Below, in pieces: positions 45,574 to 55,687 of a stretch of 64,000 nucleotides of DNA. Position 1 is the first letter of the stretch. Every line of letters begins with the position of its first letter. The stretch spans positions 620,001-684,000 of the forward strand of contig NZ_CP073588.1 of NCBI RefSeq assembly GCF_021560015.1, written 5' to 3'. Position numbers and translations under genes: made by a program. The stretch is from Shewanella vesiculosa. GTDB lineage: Bacteria; Pseudomonadota; Gammaproteobacteria; Enterobacterales; Shewanellaceae. The notes below the pieces were generated by a model. That model did not search any database, was not told where the DNA came from, and was given only the letters and a program-made list of their open reading frames with translations.

Positions 45574-47562
45574 ATGGATAAGAGTAAAACACCAAATAAC
45601 TTAGCTGAAGACAAAACTGTCATAGCAGGATTAGACAATTCTGAAAATAATGCTAACAAAGTTAATTTGATTGGCAAATGTTTCAAAAATCGATATTTAA
45701 TTGAATCAAAAATTGGTCATGGAGGTATGAGTGATATATACCGTGCCAAAGACCTGTACTTAGAGTCGTTAAATGTCAGTGAGCCATTTGTTGCAATAAA
45801 GGTATTATTGCCTCAGTTATCTGATATACCCGAAGCTCAACAAGTCCTGATTAAAGAGTCGGTGCAAACCCAAAAACTCTCTCATCCAAATATCATCCGA
45901 GTGTATGATGTTGATACTGATGATGGCTTTCACTTTATGGTCATGGAGTGGTTAGACGGTGAATCATTAGACCAAGTCATTAAACGTTCCAAACCGATGG
46001 GGATTAATTTCAAAGGATCAATGAAAATCATTGATCAGATAGCTTCAGCCTTATCGTATGCGCATCATCAAGGTATTGTTCATACAGATTTAAAACCATC
46101 GAATATTTTCCTGACTCGCCAAGGTAATATTAAAGTCTTCGATTTTGGTGTTGCAAAAAACTTGCAACAAAGAGAAGACCGCTACGCACTTGCTGAGGTA
46201 GATCAAGACTCATCATTAACAGGTTACACTCCAGCATATGCTAGCTTTGAACAGCTAACTGGCGAAGATGCTTGTGCGGAAGATGATATTTTTGCTTTTT
46301 CATGCATTAGCTATGAACTGCTTACAAGTAAACATCCCTATCAGCGTGTCGCAGCAAATGAAGTTGACGTTACCAAGAATAAATTGGTCAAGCCAAAGCA
46401 TATCAGCATGTCTTTGTGGCCTACACTCAAAAAAGGCTTGGCACTCAAAAAGGCGCAACGAGCATCATCAATTGATCAGATAATCAGCACTTTACACCGT
46501 AAAACTTGGCCGATTTTAACTGCCATTGCAGCAGGTACTATTTTGGTTATTGGGGGATTTCAAATTCAACAATACTATCAAGTGCAATTAGATAACTTGA
46601 ATAATAAAGTGGCGATAACAAATAAGGCAAAAAGTGAAGTTCAAGCATTTGAGTTTATCCCAGCTTCAGACTTATTAGCCCGAATTGACAGTATTCCTGA
46701 ATCTAAAAGCATCATTAAAAATGGTCTATTAAAAACACATCAATCAGAAGTGTTGGATATCGTTGAACAACGTATTGCTTCCTTACCTAAAAGTGATAAT
46801 GGCCTCTATCAGGATTATGTAAAAATAGCTGAAGTTATTAATGATATAGAGCGTTTTTATCCTGATTCAGTTCGTTTGCTGCAAATGAAAAATCAAGCTG
46901 AACGAAGTAAACAATTGGTTGTTGATGCTCTGTCTGAACGTTTGAGTCTTTTATTATCTCAAGCTCGTTATAACGAGCAAGGGACCAATAATATTAAGGC
47001 TATTGTTGATGGACTAAGCTTTGTTGAGCCTAATTATGTATATCTTGCTAGTAATGAAGAATATACGCTCTATGCAAGCACCTTTGATAGTGCATTAAAA
47101 AAACACGATATTAATCAAATTAGCGAACTTATCACTACGGGTGAAAATGTGTTTGCAAACTATCCTGAAGCTAAGTCTTTAATTGCCTATGGTGCACAAT
47201 TAAAAGTTGCCGTAAAAGCATTGAACGAATATCACAATGCGACTGCAAAAGGCAAAACTGTTGATTATCCGTATGACGCCGCTGAGATTTATTATCGGGA
47301 TACATTTGAGCAATTAACCGCAAGACTAGAAGCGATTGATGATCCCAAAGATCTACATGAATTTGATAAAGAAGTAAGAGATCTTGCCACAAATTTACCT
47401 GATGATTTTGATCCCCTACTGACGCTTGATAAACGTCTCGCGGCGTCATTTTTACGCCAGGCAAACGTGTATCTAGAAAAGCAATATCTGAAAACTGCCA
47501 GAGAGTTATTTGCTCGGGGTAATGAAATGTATGAACGTCTTAATGGTGTTCAACGTTTATAG
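45574..47562 (+). CDS. T6SS-associated Ser/Thr protein kinase (PpkA/PknB type)
   Basis: A 662-residue membrane kinase: glycine loop GHGGMSD near 48-54, ATP lysine K76 in VAIKVLL, catalytic loop VHTDLKPSN (Asp172), DFG at 190-192, then one membrane helix at 313-331 and about 330 periplasmic residues rich in helix. The arginine before the catalytic aspartate is threonine, a non-RD kinase form. With the FHA protein and PP2C phosphatase of the cluster it fits the threonine phosphorylation pathway that switches T6SS on (known from P. aeruginosa). First gene of the cluster. Confidence 0.88.
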   Translation: MDKSKTPNNLAEDKTVIAGLDNSENNANKVNLIGKCFKNRYLIESKIGHGGMSDIYRAKDLYLESLNVSEPFVAIKVLLPQLSDIPEAQQVLIKESVQTQKLSHPNIIRVYDVDTDDGFHFMVMEWLDGESLDQVIKRSKPMGINFKGSMKIIDQIASALSYAHHQGIVHTDLKPSNIFLTRQGNIKVFDFGVAKNLQQREDRYALAEVDQDSSLTGYTPAYASFEQLTGEDACAEDDIFAFSCISYELLTSKHPYQRVAANEVDVTKNKLVKPKHISMSLWPTLKKGLALKKAQRASSIDQIISTLHRKTWPILTAIAAGTILVIGGFQIQQYYQVQLDNLNNKVAITNKAKSEVQAFEFIPASDLLARIDSIPESKSIIKNGLLKTHQSEVLDIVEQRIASLPKSDNGLYQDYVKIAEVINDIERFYPDSVRLLQMKNQAERSKQLVVDALSERLSLLLSQARYNEQGTNNIKAIVDGLSFVEPNYVYLASNEEYTLYASTFDSALKKHDINQISELITTGENVFANYPEAKSLIAYGAQLKVAVKALNEYHNATAKGKTVDYPYDAAEIYYRDTFEQLTARLEAIDDPKDLHEFDKEVRDLATNLPDDFDPLLTLDKRLAASFLRQANVYLEKQYLKTARELFARGNEMYERLNGVQRL

Positions 47563-47615
47563 CTCTGTAGTGATTGATCAATCGTTGTATGTTGATGAAG
47601 GAAGATGTAATAAAA

Positions 47616-48956
47616 ATGGAATTATCGCTAGAGATTTTGAGCTATCACAGGTTATCTCCTGAGCAAATTATAACAAAAACAGTTATTAATACTTTGACGC
47701 TAGGTCGCTCAGATACGTGTGATTGGCATTTACCCGATCCTGAAAAGGTGGTTTCTGGTACTCATGCTCGGATCACTAAGCGCAGTGACGGTTTTTACAT
47801 TGAAGACTTATCAACTAATGGTTTATACGTTAATCGTGCCGTTGAAGCCTTGGGCAGCAATCGTGAACATAAAATTGAGGTCGATGATTTATTCACTTTT
47901 GGTGATTATGAAATCAGTGCTAAATTGCAGAGTTTACCTACCTCTGAACACACTCATCAGCAACCCAGAGTACAACATGCTCCTGTTGCAACGACCTTGG
48001 ATGATCATCATGCGTTACCGACTTCATCCTCATCAATTCTTGATACTGGGTTTGAGTCTGATTTAGCTGGATTTGATTCTGCAATGTTACTCAAGCAATC
48101 TCGACAACAATCAGCAGGTCTATCGCAAATGAACGCTGATTTACAAGACCACTTTCAACCACCTTTATCTATCCCAGAAGAATGGGATAAGGATATTTTT
48201 GGCCAACATTCTCAAGCACGTCCTAGCTCTACTGTTGCGCCAGAACCCAAAGTGGAAGTTGCTCAAGCGCCTGTGATGCCTGTTGTCGAGACTAAAATAG
48301 CAAAAGCAGACGTTAAAAAAGACGCTCCTGTGATACCTGAATCAAAGCCCTCGATAAACACTCAAATTACTTCAGCATCAGTGTTAAGTAAGGCTTTTTT
48401 TCAAGGTATGGGAGTAAATCAACAAGACTATGAAAAGGTGCTAAGCGAAGAATTGATGTTTGAATTGGGTAAGAGCATGCAATCTATGTTAACCGGACTC
48501 ATGGATTCTTTACGCCAACGTTCAAAGCTTAAAACTGAGTTTCGAATTAATCAAACTACTTTTCAGCAACAGGAAAATAACCCATTAAAATTCTCAGCCA
48601 ATATTGATGATGTTTTCCAAAATTTATTTTTAAGAAAAAGTGCCAGCTTTTTATCATCACAACAAGCTATTTCCGAGGCATTTAATGATGGCCGAAAACA
48701 TGATGCTGCATTAACGGCTGGGACGTTAGGCGCTATCAGAGGGTTATTAAATCAATTAGATCCTGAGTCTATTGAATCTAAAACACAAAGCCAATCTCTG
48801 GCAGACATGTTAGTACCAGGGCAGAAACAAATGCGTCATTGGAAGCTATATAAAAGCTTACACTCAGATTTGAAACACGAATTTATGCAAGACAGTGCTG
48901 CAGCATTATCAGATGATTTTGTTAAAGCATACGACAATAAAATCAAAACGTTATAA
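47616..48956 (+). CDS. tagH: T6SS FHA-domain protein TagH
   Basis: An approximately 446-residue protein. The N-terminal FHA domain (LTLGRSDTCDWHLPDPEKVVSGTHARI, then IEDLSTNGLYVN) binds phosphothreonine; a low-complexity linker follows, and the C-terminal third (VLSKAFFQGMGVN, LMFELGKSMQSMLTGLMDSL, NPLKFSANIDD) matches the T6SS FHA-protein domain. ATG 47616 gives the family's MELSLEILSYHRLSPEQ start; ATGs at 47595 and 47574 are also in frame. It probably recruits the phosphorylated partner at the T6SS base. Confidence 0.87.
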   Translation: MELSLEILSYHRLSPEQIITKTVINTLTLGRSDTCDWHLPDPEKVVSGTHARITKRSDGFYIEDLSTNGLYVNRAVEALGSNREHKIEVDDLFTFGDYEISAKLQSLPTSEHTHQQPRVQHAPVATTLDDHHALPTSSSSILDTGFESDLAGFDSAMLLKQSRQQSAGLSQMNADLQDHFQPPLSIPEEWDKDIFGQHSQARPSSTVAPEPKVEVAQAPVMPVVETKIAKADVKKDAPVIPESKPSINTQITSASVLSKAFFQGMGVNQQDYEKVLSEELMFELGKSMQSMLTGLMDSLRQRSKLKTEFRINQTTFQQQENNPLKFSANIDDVFQNLFLRKSASFLSSQQAISEAFNDGRKHDAALTAGTLGAIRGLLNQLDPESIESKTQSQSLADMLVPGQKQMRHWKLYKSLHSDLKHEFMQDSAAALSDDFVKAYDNKIKTL

Positions 48957-48974
48957 TTTACTAAGGGCTATTAA

Positions 48975-49445
48975 ATGACATTAAAGTTAGGTCTATACCG
49001 AATCATATTAGTAAGCTTTTTATTACTTAACTCTGGTTGTAAAACAATTAATGCAGTTGTTCCTCCATCAACAGACGTTACGTTTAATGCCAGTGCTGAC
49101 ATTAATCCAGACATTAATAATCGACCATCACCTGTGGTGGTTAAAATATTTGAACTATCGTCACGGACTATCTTTGACACGCAAGATTTTTTTACCCTTG
49201 ATGAGTCTGCTGAAAGCGTTCTTGGTCCCGATCTTATCCGTAAAGATGAGTTGGAATTACAACCATCAGAAACCCGTGAATATGCGATGACATTGGGACA
49301 AAACACACGGTTTGTTGGGGTGATAGTCGCCTATAGAGATATCGATTCCTCTCGTTGGCGATCGGTCGTCGCCGTCGATCCTACTGGCTATGATGATGTC
49401 ACTATCAACATAGAAAAAATAGCAGTGTACAACTCTGAAAAGTAA
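48975..49445 (+). CDS. tssJ: T6SS outer-membrane lipoprotein TssJ
   Basis: A 156-residue lipoprotein with lipobox LNSGC (Cys22) and the TssJ pattern: SADINPDINNRPSPVVVKIFELSS, FFTLDESAESVLGPDLI, VGVIVAYRDIDSSRWRSVV. TssJ anchors the TssL-TssM trans-envelope complex in the outer membrane. It starts 18 bases after the FHA gene. Confidence 0.9.
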   Translation: MTLKLGLYRIILVSFLLLNSGCKTINAVVPPSTDVTFNASADINPDINNRPSPVVVKIFELSSRTIFDTQDFFTLDESAESVLGPDLIRKDELELQPSETREYAMTLGQNTRFVGVIVAYRDIDSSRWRSVVAVDPTGYDDVTINIEKIAVYNSEK

Positions 49446-49469
49446 TCGTTGTGAATAAATAGGGAAATT

Positions 49470-50798
49470 ATGAGCGATTTTAGCCCAATAGCATGGACAG
49501 AGGGCATGTTTCTTCGTCCACAACATATGCAGCAGCAAGAGCGTTTTTTGCAGCATCAGCAAGCGCGTATGGCCAAAAATAATAATCCACTGGCCTGGGG
49601 GATTGTAAGCTACGAAGTCAATTATGGCTTGCTTCCGTTAGGGCAGTTTGGTTTAGACCGTATTGATTGCGTATTTCCGGATAATACTCTGGTTTGCTTA
49701 CCAGAGCAGAGCCCATTGCCGACATCTATTACAATCCCAGCAGGAACAATTGATCAATTGGTCTACCTCGTGCTGCCTGTTGCCAAAAGTAATGGTGTCA
49801 ATATTTCATCTTCTGAACAGAATCAAATTACCCGTTACATCTATGAGGATCATAACATTGTTGATACCAGTGTTGGCTCAGATGCAATGGAAGTGCTACA
49901 AGTGGCAAAATTGGACTGCCGTTTCAAGTTACAGAGTGAAGACCGTTCTGGATATGTGTCTATTGCCATCGCTCGTGTTATTGACGTATCAGAGGAAGGC
50001 GTAATTCGGTTAGATAAAAAGTTTATTCCTGCATGCACAGGCATCGAACACATTAAAACCTTGATGAATATGACCACTGAAGTTACGGGCATGATTAATC
50101 AGCGTGCCGAAGCGATTGCGGCTCGATTAAGTCAATCTCAAGGGACTTCAAGTTCGATTGCCGATTTTTTAATGTTGCAGCTTTTGAACAAATATCAGCC
50201 TATTTTTGAACATTACGCGATCGTTAATCATATCCATCCAGAATTGTTATACCGCACATTAATCAGTTTCTCAGGTGAACTGTCAACATTTAGCAGTCCT
50301 AATAAGCGTCCGCCTAAATTCCCGACTTATCAGCATGATAATTTGACCTATGTTTTTAGCAATACAATGGTCATTGTAAATCATGGCTTAAGCAGTGTAT
50401 TAGAACAAAGTGCTACGGAACTCATTCTTGAGAAGACCAAATTTGGGGTATATTTCTCGACTATTGCAGACAAGAGCATGCTTGATAATGCTGAGTTCAT
50501 TCTTGCTGTTAAAGCTAATGTGCCGCATGACGAGCTACGTCAGCGTTTGCCTTCGCAAATCAAAATAGGCTCGGTTGAAACAATCCGTGAACTGGTTAAT
50601 AACCAATTAGCAGGCATTGGCATTTCAAATTTACCCGTTGCGCCAAGACAAGTGCCATATCACGCTGGTTATCACTATTTCCAATTAGATAAAAATAATA
50701 GCCATTGGATAAAGCTCAAATCGAGTGGCGGTGTTGCTATGCATATTTCTGGTGCATATCCAGAGTTACAACTTGAACTTTGGGCTGTGAGTATTTAA
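49470..50798 (+). CDS. tssK: T6SS baseplate subunit TssK
   Basis: The 442-residue protein starts with the TssK signature IAWTEGMFLRPQHMQQQERFLQ and has the N-terminal shell domain, a helical middle (IADFLMLQLLNKYQPIFEHY) and a C-terminal domain binding TssL/TssM (YFQLDKNNSHWIKLKSSGGVAMHISG). TssK links the baseplate to the membrane complex. It is in the middle of the tssJ-tssK-tssL-tssM run, with 24-25 base gaps. Confidence 0.93.
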   Translation: MSDFSPIAWTEGMFLRPQHMQQQERFLQHQQARMAKNNNPLAWGIVSYEVNYGLLPLGQFGLDRIDCVFPDNTLVCLPEQSPLPTSITIPAGTIDQLVYLVLPVAKSNGVNISSSEQNQITRYIYEDHNIVDTSVGSDAMEVLQVAKLDCRFKLQSEDRSGYVSIAIARVIDVSEEGVIRLDKKFIPACTGIEHIKTLMNMTTEVTGMINQRAEAIAARLSQSQGTSSSIADFLMLQLLNKYQPIFEHYAIVNHIHPELLYRTLISFSGELSTFSSPNKRPPKFPTYQHDNLTYVFSNTMVIVNHGLSSVLEQSATELILEKTKFGVYFSTIADKSMLDNAEFILAVKANVPHDELRQRLPSQIKIGSVETIRELVNNQLAGIGISNLPVAPRQVPYHAGYHYFQLDKNNSHWIKLKSSGGVAMHISGAYPELQLELWAVSI

Positions 50799-50823
50799 AC
50801 GCCAAAACATTAAGGATAATTTT

Positions 50824-52113
50824 GTGAACGATAAAACCATCGTTAAACCTCGCCCAGGGAAAGGGGCGGGTATGGCTGGCAATAAAACAAAAGTCGATGA
50901 TGATAGTCAAAAAACTCTGATCCAAGAACAGCGTAATGATAATCGGGATAATCGCTCGCAACTTAGTCTATCGCAAAATCCGTTAGTTGATTTTGCGGGC
51001 ACGCTATTATCGATCTGCACTCAATTACGAAACAGTACCCAGCATGATGACGTGAACACATTACGGGTACATTGCGTTGAGTTGATCAAGCATTATGAAC
51101 AGCAGCTTCGTAATGCAAACTTAGCATCTGATGATATTCAATCTGCCCGATATTGCCTGTGTTGTTTTATCGACGAAGTTGTACTCAATACGCCTTGGGG
51201 AGAACAAAGCTATTGGGCATCTGACAGCTTACTGTCGACTTTTCATCATGAAACCTTAGGCGGTGAGTATTTCTATACTTTACTTGATGCATCGCTGCGT
51301 CATCCTGCAGAAAAATGTAATTTGCTTGAACTCATGTATTTATGTTTAACCCTAGGTTTTGTCGGCAAAATGAGAGTTGAACCTCAAGGCGATCAAAAAC
51401 TTGAAGCATTACGGGAAAAAACCTACTTAGCGATTCAATCCTGTAAAGGCGACTTCCACCGTGAATTATCTCCGGGGTGGCGACAGAATATTGTGCCAAA
51501 TTTAACCTTTCAACAGCCATTTCCTTTATGGGTGATTGGGGCATTATTTGGCGTGGTCATATTATTTATTTACATGGGCTTTAGTTATAGCATTAACCAT
51601 TATTCATCAGTCGCTTACAAAGAATTAACCTCAATAGTTCCATGGGAAAAAACCGTCGAAGCGCAGCAACAAATAAGCCGTGATGAAGCCTTATTGCTGC
51701 AACAACTGTTACAAACCGAAATAGGCAAAAATCTCCTCGAAGTAGAGCAATTAAGTGACCGAGTGAGGATCCGCATTGGTGCTACTGAATTATTTGCGTC
51801 AGGTAGCACCCAACCTCGTTCAGATTTTGAAGCCATTCTCGCTAAAATTGCCCGCACACTTGAGAGTACGGATGGCAAAATATTGATCACGGGTCATACC
51901 GATGATGAACCAATTTTTACCTCTAAATATCCATCAAATTGGCATCTTTCGCTGGCTAGAGCCACATCAATTGCAAATGTTCTCGCTAACAACGCATCGT
52001 TAAGTGGTCGTCTATGGCCTGAGGGGCGAGGGGAGTCTGAGCCTCGTGTTGTTAACGATAGCGAACAAAATCGCGCGTTAAACCGTCGAATCGAAATCGA
52101 CTTATTGTTTTAA
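50824..52113 (+). CDS. tssL: T6SS TssL with C-terminal OmpA-like peptidoglycan-binding domain
   Basis: A 429-residue protein in two parts. The DotU domain (about 50-230) has the cytoplasmic helices YCLCCFIDEVVLNTPWG and LLELMYLCLTLGFVGKMR. One membrane helix follows (LWVIGALFGVVILFIYMGFSY, about 235-260), then an OmpA-type domain (ILITGHTDDEPI, WHLSLARATSIANVL, NRALNRRIEIDL). The fused form anchors the T6SS membrane complex to the cell wall. GTG start with AAGGA upstream. About 50 N-terminal residues are hydrophilic linker. Confidence 0.92.
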   Translation: MNDKTIVKPRPGKGAGMAGNKTKVDDDSQKTLIQEQRNDNRDNRSQLSLSQNPLVDFAGTLLSICTQLRNSTQHDDVNTLRVHCVELIKHYEQQLRNANLASDDIQSARYCLCCFIDEVVLNTPWGEQSYWASDSLLSTFHHETLGGEYFYTLLDASLRHPAEKCNLLELMYLCLTLGFVGKMRVEPQGDQKLEALREKTYLAIQSCKGDFHRELSPGWRQNIVPNLTFQQPFPLWVIGALFGVVILFIYMGFSYSINHYSSVAYKELTSIVPWEKTVEAQQQISRDEALLLQQLLQTEIGKNLLEVEQLSDRVRIRIGATELFASGSTQPRSDFEAILAKIARTLESTDGKILITGHTDDEPIFTSKYPSNWHLSLARATSIANVLANNASLSGRLWPEGRGESEPRVVNDSEQNRALNRRIEIDLLF

Positions 52114-52136
52114 TGTGACATAAAGGAATAACATAA

Positions 52137-54854
52137 ATGTCTTTGAAATCAATTGGCAAGGGAATTGTCGATACACTTAAATCTAAATGGACTATTACCA
52201 TTATAGGTTCTCTGTGCTTAGCATTACTCATTTGGTTTGGTGGCCCATTGGTGGCAATCGCCGGCTATGAGCCATTAGCCACCGCAGCTTCGCGGATTAT
52301 TCTATTACTTGTTATTGTTATCATCTTTGGGGCAATCCATTTTTCTCGGCAGTTGAAGAGCAAAAAGCAAAGCGAGAAAATGGTTGATAGCTTAATTAAT
52401 GGTGAAGACGATAATAGCGCGTCGGGAGATGATTCTGCGAAAGGTGAAATCACTGTTTTACAGAATAAAATGACCCAAGCGTTAGATATTCTCAAAAATA
52501 CCAAGCTCACTAAAAATAAAAGTATTTACGAATTACCCTGGTATATCATGATTGGTCCACCAGGAAGCGGAAAAACGACTGCAATTCAGCATTCTGGTTT
52601 GGAATACCCATTAAAAGAAAAAATGGGTGTAGACATGATTGAAGGTGTCGGCGGCACAAGACACTGTGATTGGTGGTTTACTAATAAAGCAGTATTAATA
52701 GATACGGCCGGTCGTTATACCACTCAAGATAGTCATGTAAAACAAGACTCTCGTGCATGGCAAGGATTTCTGGGATTATTAAAAAAATACCGTCCAGTTC
52801 GTCCCATTAATGGTGTCATCATCAGCATGGGCATGTCTGATTTATTAAACCAAACTAAGACAGAAAGAAATTTACATGCTCGCGCAATCAAACAGCGATT
52901 ACAAGAGTTGCAAAATCAGCTTGGTATGACTTTTCCTGTGTACGTATTGTTTTCTAAATCTGATTTAGTTGCAGGTTTTAATGAATTTTTTGACGATTTA
53001 ACTAAAGAAGATTGTGAGCAAATTTGGGGTATTACCTTCCCACTCAATGCCGATACCGAAGACACTGATATCGTCAGTTCATTTAATAAGGAATTTCACG
53101 ATTTATTACTTAATTTAAACGCACGACTCAATAGCCGTTTGAAAAATGAGCGAGATCTAGAGCGCCGTGCTGCAATTTATGAATTTCCTAAACAGCTGAG
53201 ATTATTACAAAGTTCTGCCGATGATTTTTTGAAAGAAATTTTTGCTCCCAATGCCTATGAAGAAGCCCCATTATTGCGTGGTGTTTATCTCACCAGTGCG
53301 ACTCAAGAAGGCACTCCAATAGACCATCTTTCTAGTCATTTATCCAGTGGGATCAAAAGTAAAACAAAAACATTTGCAGCCAATAAACAACGAAGCTACT
53401 TTATAAAACGACTGTTAGAAGACGTTATTTTTCCTGAGAAAAACTTAGCATCAACCAATCGTAAACATACCAATCATAACCGACTGTTACGAAAAGTCTC
53501 AGTGGGCGTAGCCGCTGGCGTCACCTTGCTTGCAAGTTATTTTTGGTGGCAAAGTTACGATTGGAATCGCAAGTTGATTGATGATACTTATCAAGGTGTT
53601 AGTGCCTATAAAACCATTACAAATGGTGGGTTAAATGCTAAGTCAGATGTGATTACATTAACCAAAGGCTTAACCTTAATTCGAGATCTACCTGTGGGAT
53701 TTGGAACCGATAAGGCCGAGGATGCACAAACCTTTGGTTTATACCAAGGCGATAAGCTTAAGCAGCCTGCTACAGCCGCTTACCATCGCGCATTAGAAAC
53801 GCATTTGATGCCTTTCTTACAAACCGTGCTAAGTGAAGAAATGGATGCAAATGGTGATCACCTTAATTATCTATATGAAACATTAAAAACATACTTAATG
53901 CTCTATTTCCCTGAGCATTTTGATAAGAGCGATGTTCAAGTGTGGTTTTCCGCTTATATTGATAGAAACCTTGTTGGTGATGTTAATCGTGATGTGCGGG
54001 TACAACTCAACCAACATATTGATACCTTGCTTTCTTTGGGGATTCGAGGTCATCAGTATGACAGTTCGACAGTTGATAGTGCTCGAGTTAATTTAACCAT
54101 GTTGCCACTGGTTGAACGAGCTTATCAGCGTTTGAAAAGTGATTTTGCAAATAGCAGTATTCCAGACTTTAAGCTGGTCGATATGTTGAGTTTAGACAGT
54201 TTAGATGGGCTGATGTTCATCAGTGGCCGTCAATTCAATCAGGGTATCCCAGGGCTTTATACTTTCAATGGTTTTCATGGCATTTTTAATATAGAAAAGA
54301 ATAAAATAGTTAAGAATCTAACTGCCGACAGCTGGGTTTATGGAGACGATTTAGTTGATTTAGATGAGCAAGCTAAAGCGCTGATAACCCAAGAGTTAGA
54401 AAAGAGATATATTCGTGATTATATTTTTTATTGGGAAGATTTCTTAAATGATATCGCGATTAAACCCTATTCTACCCGCGAAGAAGCTGAACTCGTTACG
54501 GCAGCGCTTGCCAGTCCTGATCAACCGATAAAGACCATTATTGCCGCAGTACAGAAAAATGTGAATTTAACCAAACTGCCGGCAGAGTCGAATAATTTAA
54601 AGGCTGCAGCTGAAGTGGCAGATAATCTGTCGGATATCGCCTTTCGTTCTAAAAAAGCACGCTTAAATCGCTTGTTACCAGACACTGATATTACATCAGA
54701 GGAGGATTTACCCGGCCAAGATGTTGAATATGCTTTTGCTGAGTTGCTTAAAATTAATCTTGCAGACATTGATAAGATTCAAACCACCTTACGAGCACTT
54801 AATCGAAATTACACTAAGTTATCATTGCAAGCTGATGGGCAAGGTAATGTGTGA
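52137..54854 (+). CDS. tssM: T6SS TssM (IcmF), N-terminal and central part
   Basis: 905 residues covering two N-terminal helices (about 18-65), a cytoplasmic NTPase-like domain with intact Walker A GPPGSGKT at 140-147, EGVGGTRHCDWWFTNKAVLIDTAGRY, a third helix near 470-490 (VGVAAGVTLLASYFWW) and much of the periplasmic part. It stops in a TssM interdomain stretch; the missing C-terminal domain is in the next frame, which overlaps by four bases (GTGA). Together they give about 1180 residues, the normal TssM size. Confidence 0.9.
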   Translation: MSLKSIGKGIVDTLKSKWTITIIGSLCLALLIWFGGPLVAIAGYEPLATAASRIILLLVIVIIFGAIHFSRQLKSKKQSEKMVDSLINGEDDNSASGDDSAKGEITVLQNKMTQALDILKNTKLTKNKSIYELPWYIMIGPPGSGKTTAIQHSGLEYPLKEKMGVDMIEGVGGTRHCDWWFTNKAVLIDTAGRYTTQDSHVKQDSRAWQGFLGLLKKYRPVRPINGVIISMGMSDLLNQTKTERNLHARAIKQRLQELQNQLGMTFPVYVLFSKSDLVAGFNEFFDDLTKEDCEQIWGITFPLNADTEDTDIVSSFNKEFHDLLLNLNARLNSRLKNERDLERRAAIYEFPKQLRLLQSSADDFLKEIFAPNAYEEAPLLRGVYLTSATQEGTPIDHLSSHLSSGIKSKTKTFAANKQRSYFIKRLLEDVIFPEKNLASTNRKHTNHNRLLRKVSVGVAAGVTLLASYFWWQSYDWNRKLIDDTYQGVSAYKTITNGGLNAKSDVITLTKGLTLIRDLPVGFGTDKAEDAQTFGLYQGDKLKQPATAAYHRALETHLMPFLQTVLSEEMDANGDHLNYLYETLKTYLMLYFPEHFDKSDVQVWFSAYIDRNLVGDVNRDVRVQLNQHIDTLLSLGIRGHQYDSSTVDSARVNLTMLPLVERAYQRLKSDFANSSIPDFKLVDMLSLDSLDGLMFISGRQFNQGIPGLYTFNGFHGIFNIEKNKIVKNLTADSWVYGDDLVDLDEQAKALITQELEKRYIRDYIFYWEDFLNDIAIKPYSTREEAELVTAALASPDQPIKTIIAAVQKNVNLTKLPAESNNLKAAAEVADNLSDIAFRSKKARLNRLLPDTDITSEEDLPGQDVEYAFAELLKINLADIDKIQTTLRALNRNYTKLSLQADGQGNV

Positions 54855-55687
54855 TCAATCAAGCCACAGAAGAAAGCTTTGCTCAATTAGGCATGGCTTT
54901 ATCTGAGCAATTGATTGATTTACCAAGTCCAATCAATAATTTACTTAGTGATGTTGCATCCCGTACACGCTCATTTGCCAAATCAAATCAAAGTCAGCGA
55001 TTTAACGGTATTTGGCGGTCGCAAGTATTAGCTGAATTTAACCGAGCCATTGCTGGACGATACCCATTTGATCGTAAATCTAAAGAAGATGTCAGGTTAA
55101 AAGATTTTAGTAAGTTTTTTGGTTACGGCGGTACTTTAGATAAATTTTGGGATCAGTACTTAGCCGCTCATGTGGATACCAGCAAAAAACCTTGGCGCTT
55201 TAAGCGTAATATTGGCATTCGTAATGGCATCTTGGAAATGTACCAGCGCGCTGAAACCATTAAAGAGGCATTTTTCGAGCCAGGCTCTAGGCAGCCTATT
55301 GTCAATTTTTCATTGGAACCTGAATTATTAGATCAGAATGTGAGTATGTTCTTATTTGAATTAGACAGCCAGCAGCTTAAATACCGTCACGGTCCTACTC
55401 GCAAAGAGTTATTTGTTTGGCCAGGTCCTGGGGCAAATAACGAAACTCGAATTGCATTTTCACCGCCTAATGGTGGTCGCTCAATCAACAAGAAGTATGA
55501 AGGTGAATGGTCATTCTTTAAGTTATTGGATGAGTTAAGTAAAAAGCGTCCACAAACTAAAAAAGATGGCAAATTACTTATTGACCTTAAAGGTTACAGT
55601 GCTGTACTTAAATTGACAGCAAACAGTGTTAACAATCCATTTTGGATGGCAAATATGGAGACGTTTAGATGTCCTGCGAACCTTTAA
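54851..55687 (+). CDS. T6SS TssM C-terminal part in a separate frame
   Basis: 278 residues matching the TssM/IcmF C-terminal periplasmic region: WRSQVLAEFNRAIAGRYPFDRKSKEDVRLKDFSKFFGYGGTLDKFWDQYLA, KRNIGIRNGILEMYQRAETIKEAFF, ELFVWPGPGANNETRIAF, GEWSFFKLLDEL. It lacks a signal peptide, so as a separate protein it could not reach the periplasm by itself. GTG 54851 overlaps the upstream stop, and a stop lies six bases upstream in this frame. A two-base GT duplication or a one-base loss there would explain the split; a coupled two-gene arrangement is the alternative. Confidence 0.85.
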   Translation: MINQATEESFAQLGMALSEQLIDLPSPINNLLSDVASRTRSFAKSNQSQRFNGIWRSQVLAEFNRAIAGRYPFDRKSKEDVRLKDFSKFFGYGGTLDKFWDQYLAAHVDTSKKPWRFKRNIGIRNGILEMYQRAETIKEAFFEPGSRQPIVNFSLEPELLDQNVSMFLFELDSQQLKYRHGPTRKELFVWPGPGANNETRIAFSPPNGGRSINKKYEGEWSFFKLLDELSKKRPQTKKDGKLLIDLKGYSAVLKLTANSVNNPFWMANMETFRCPANL

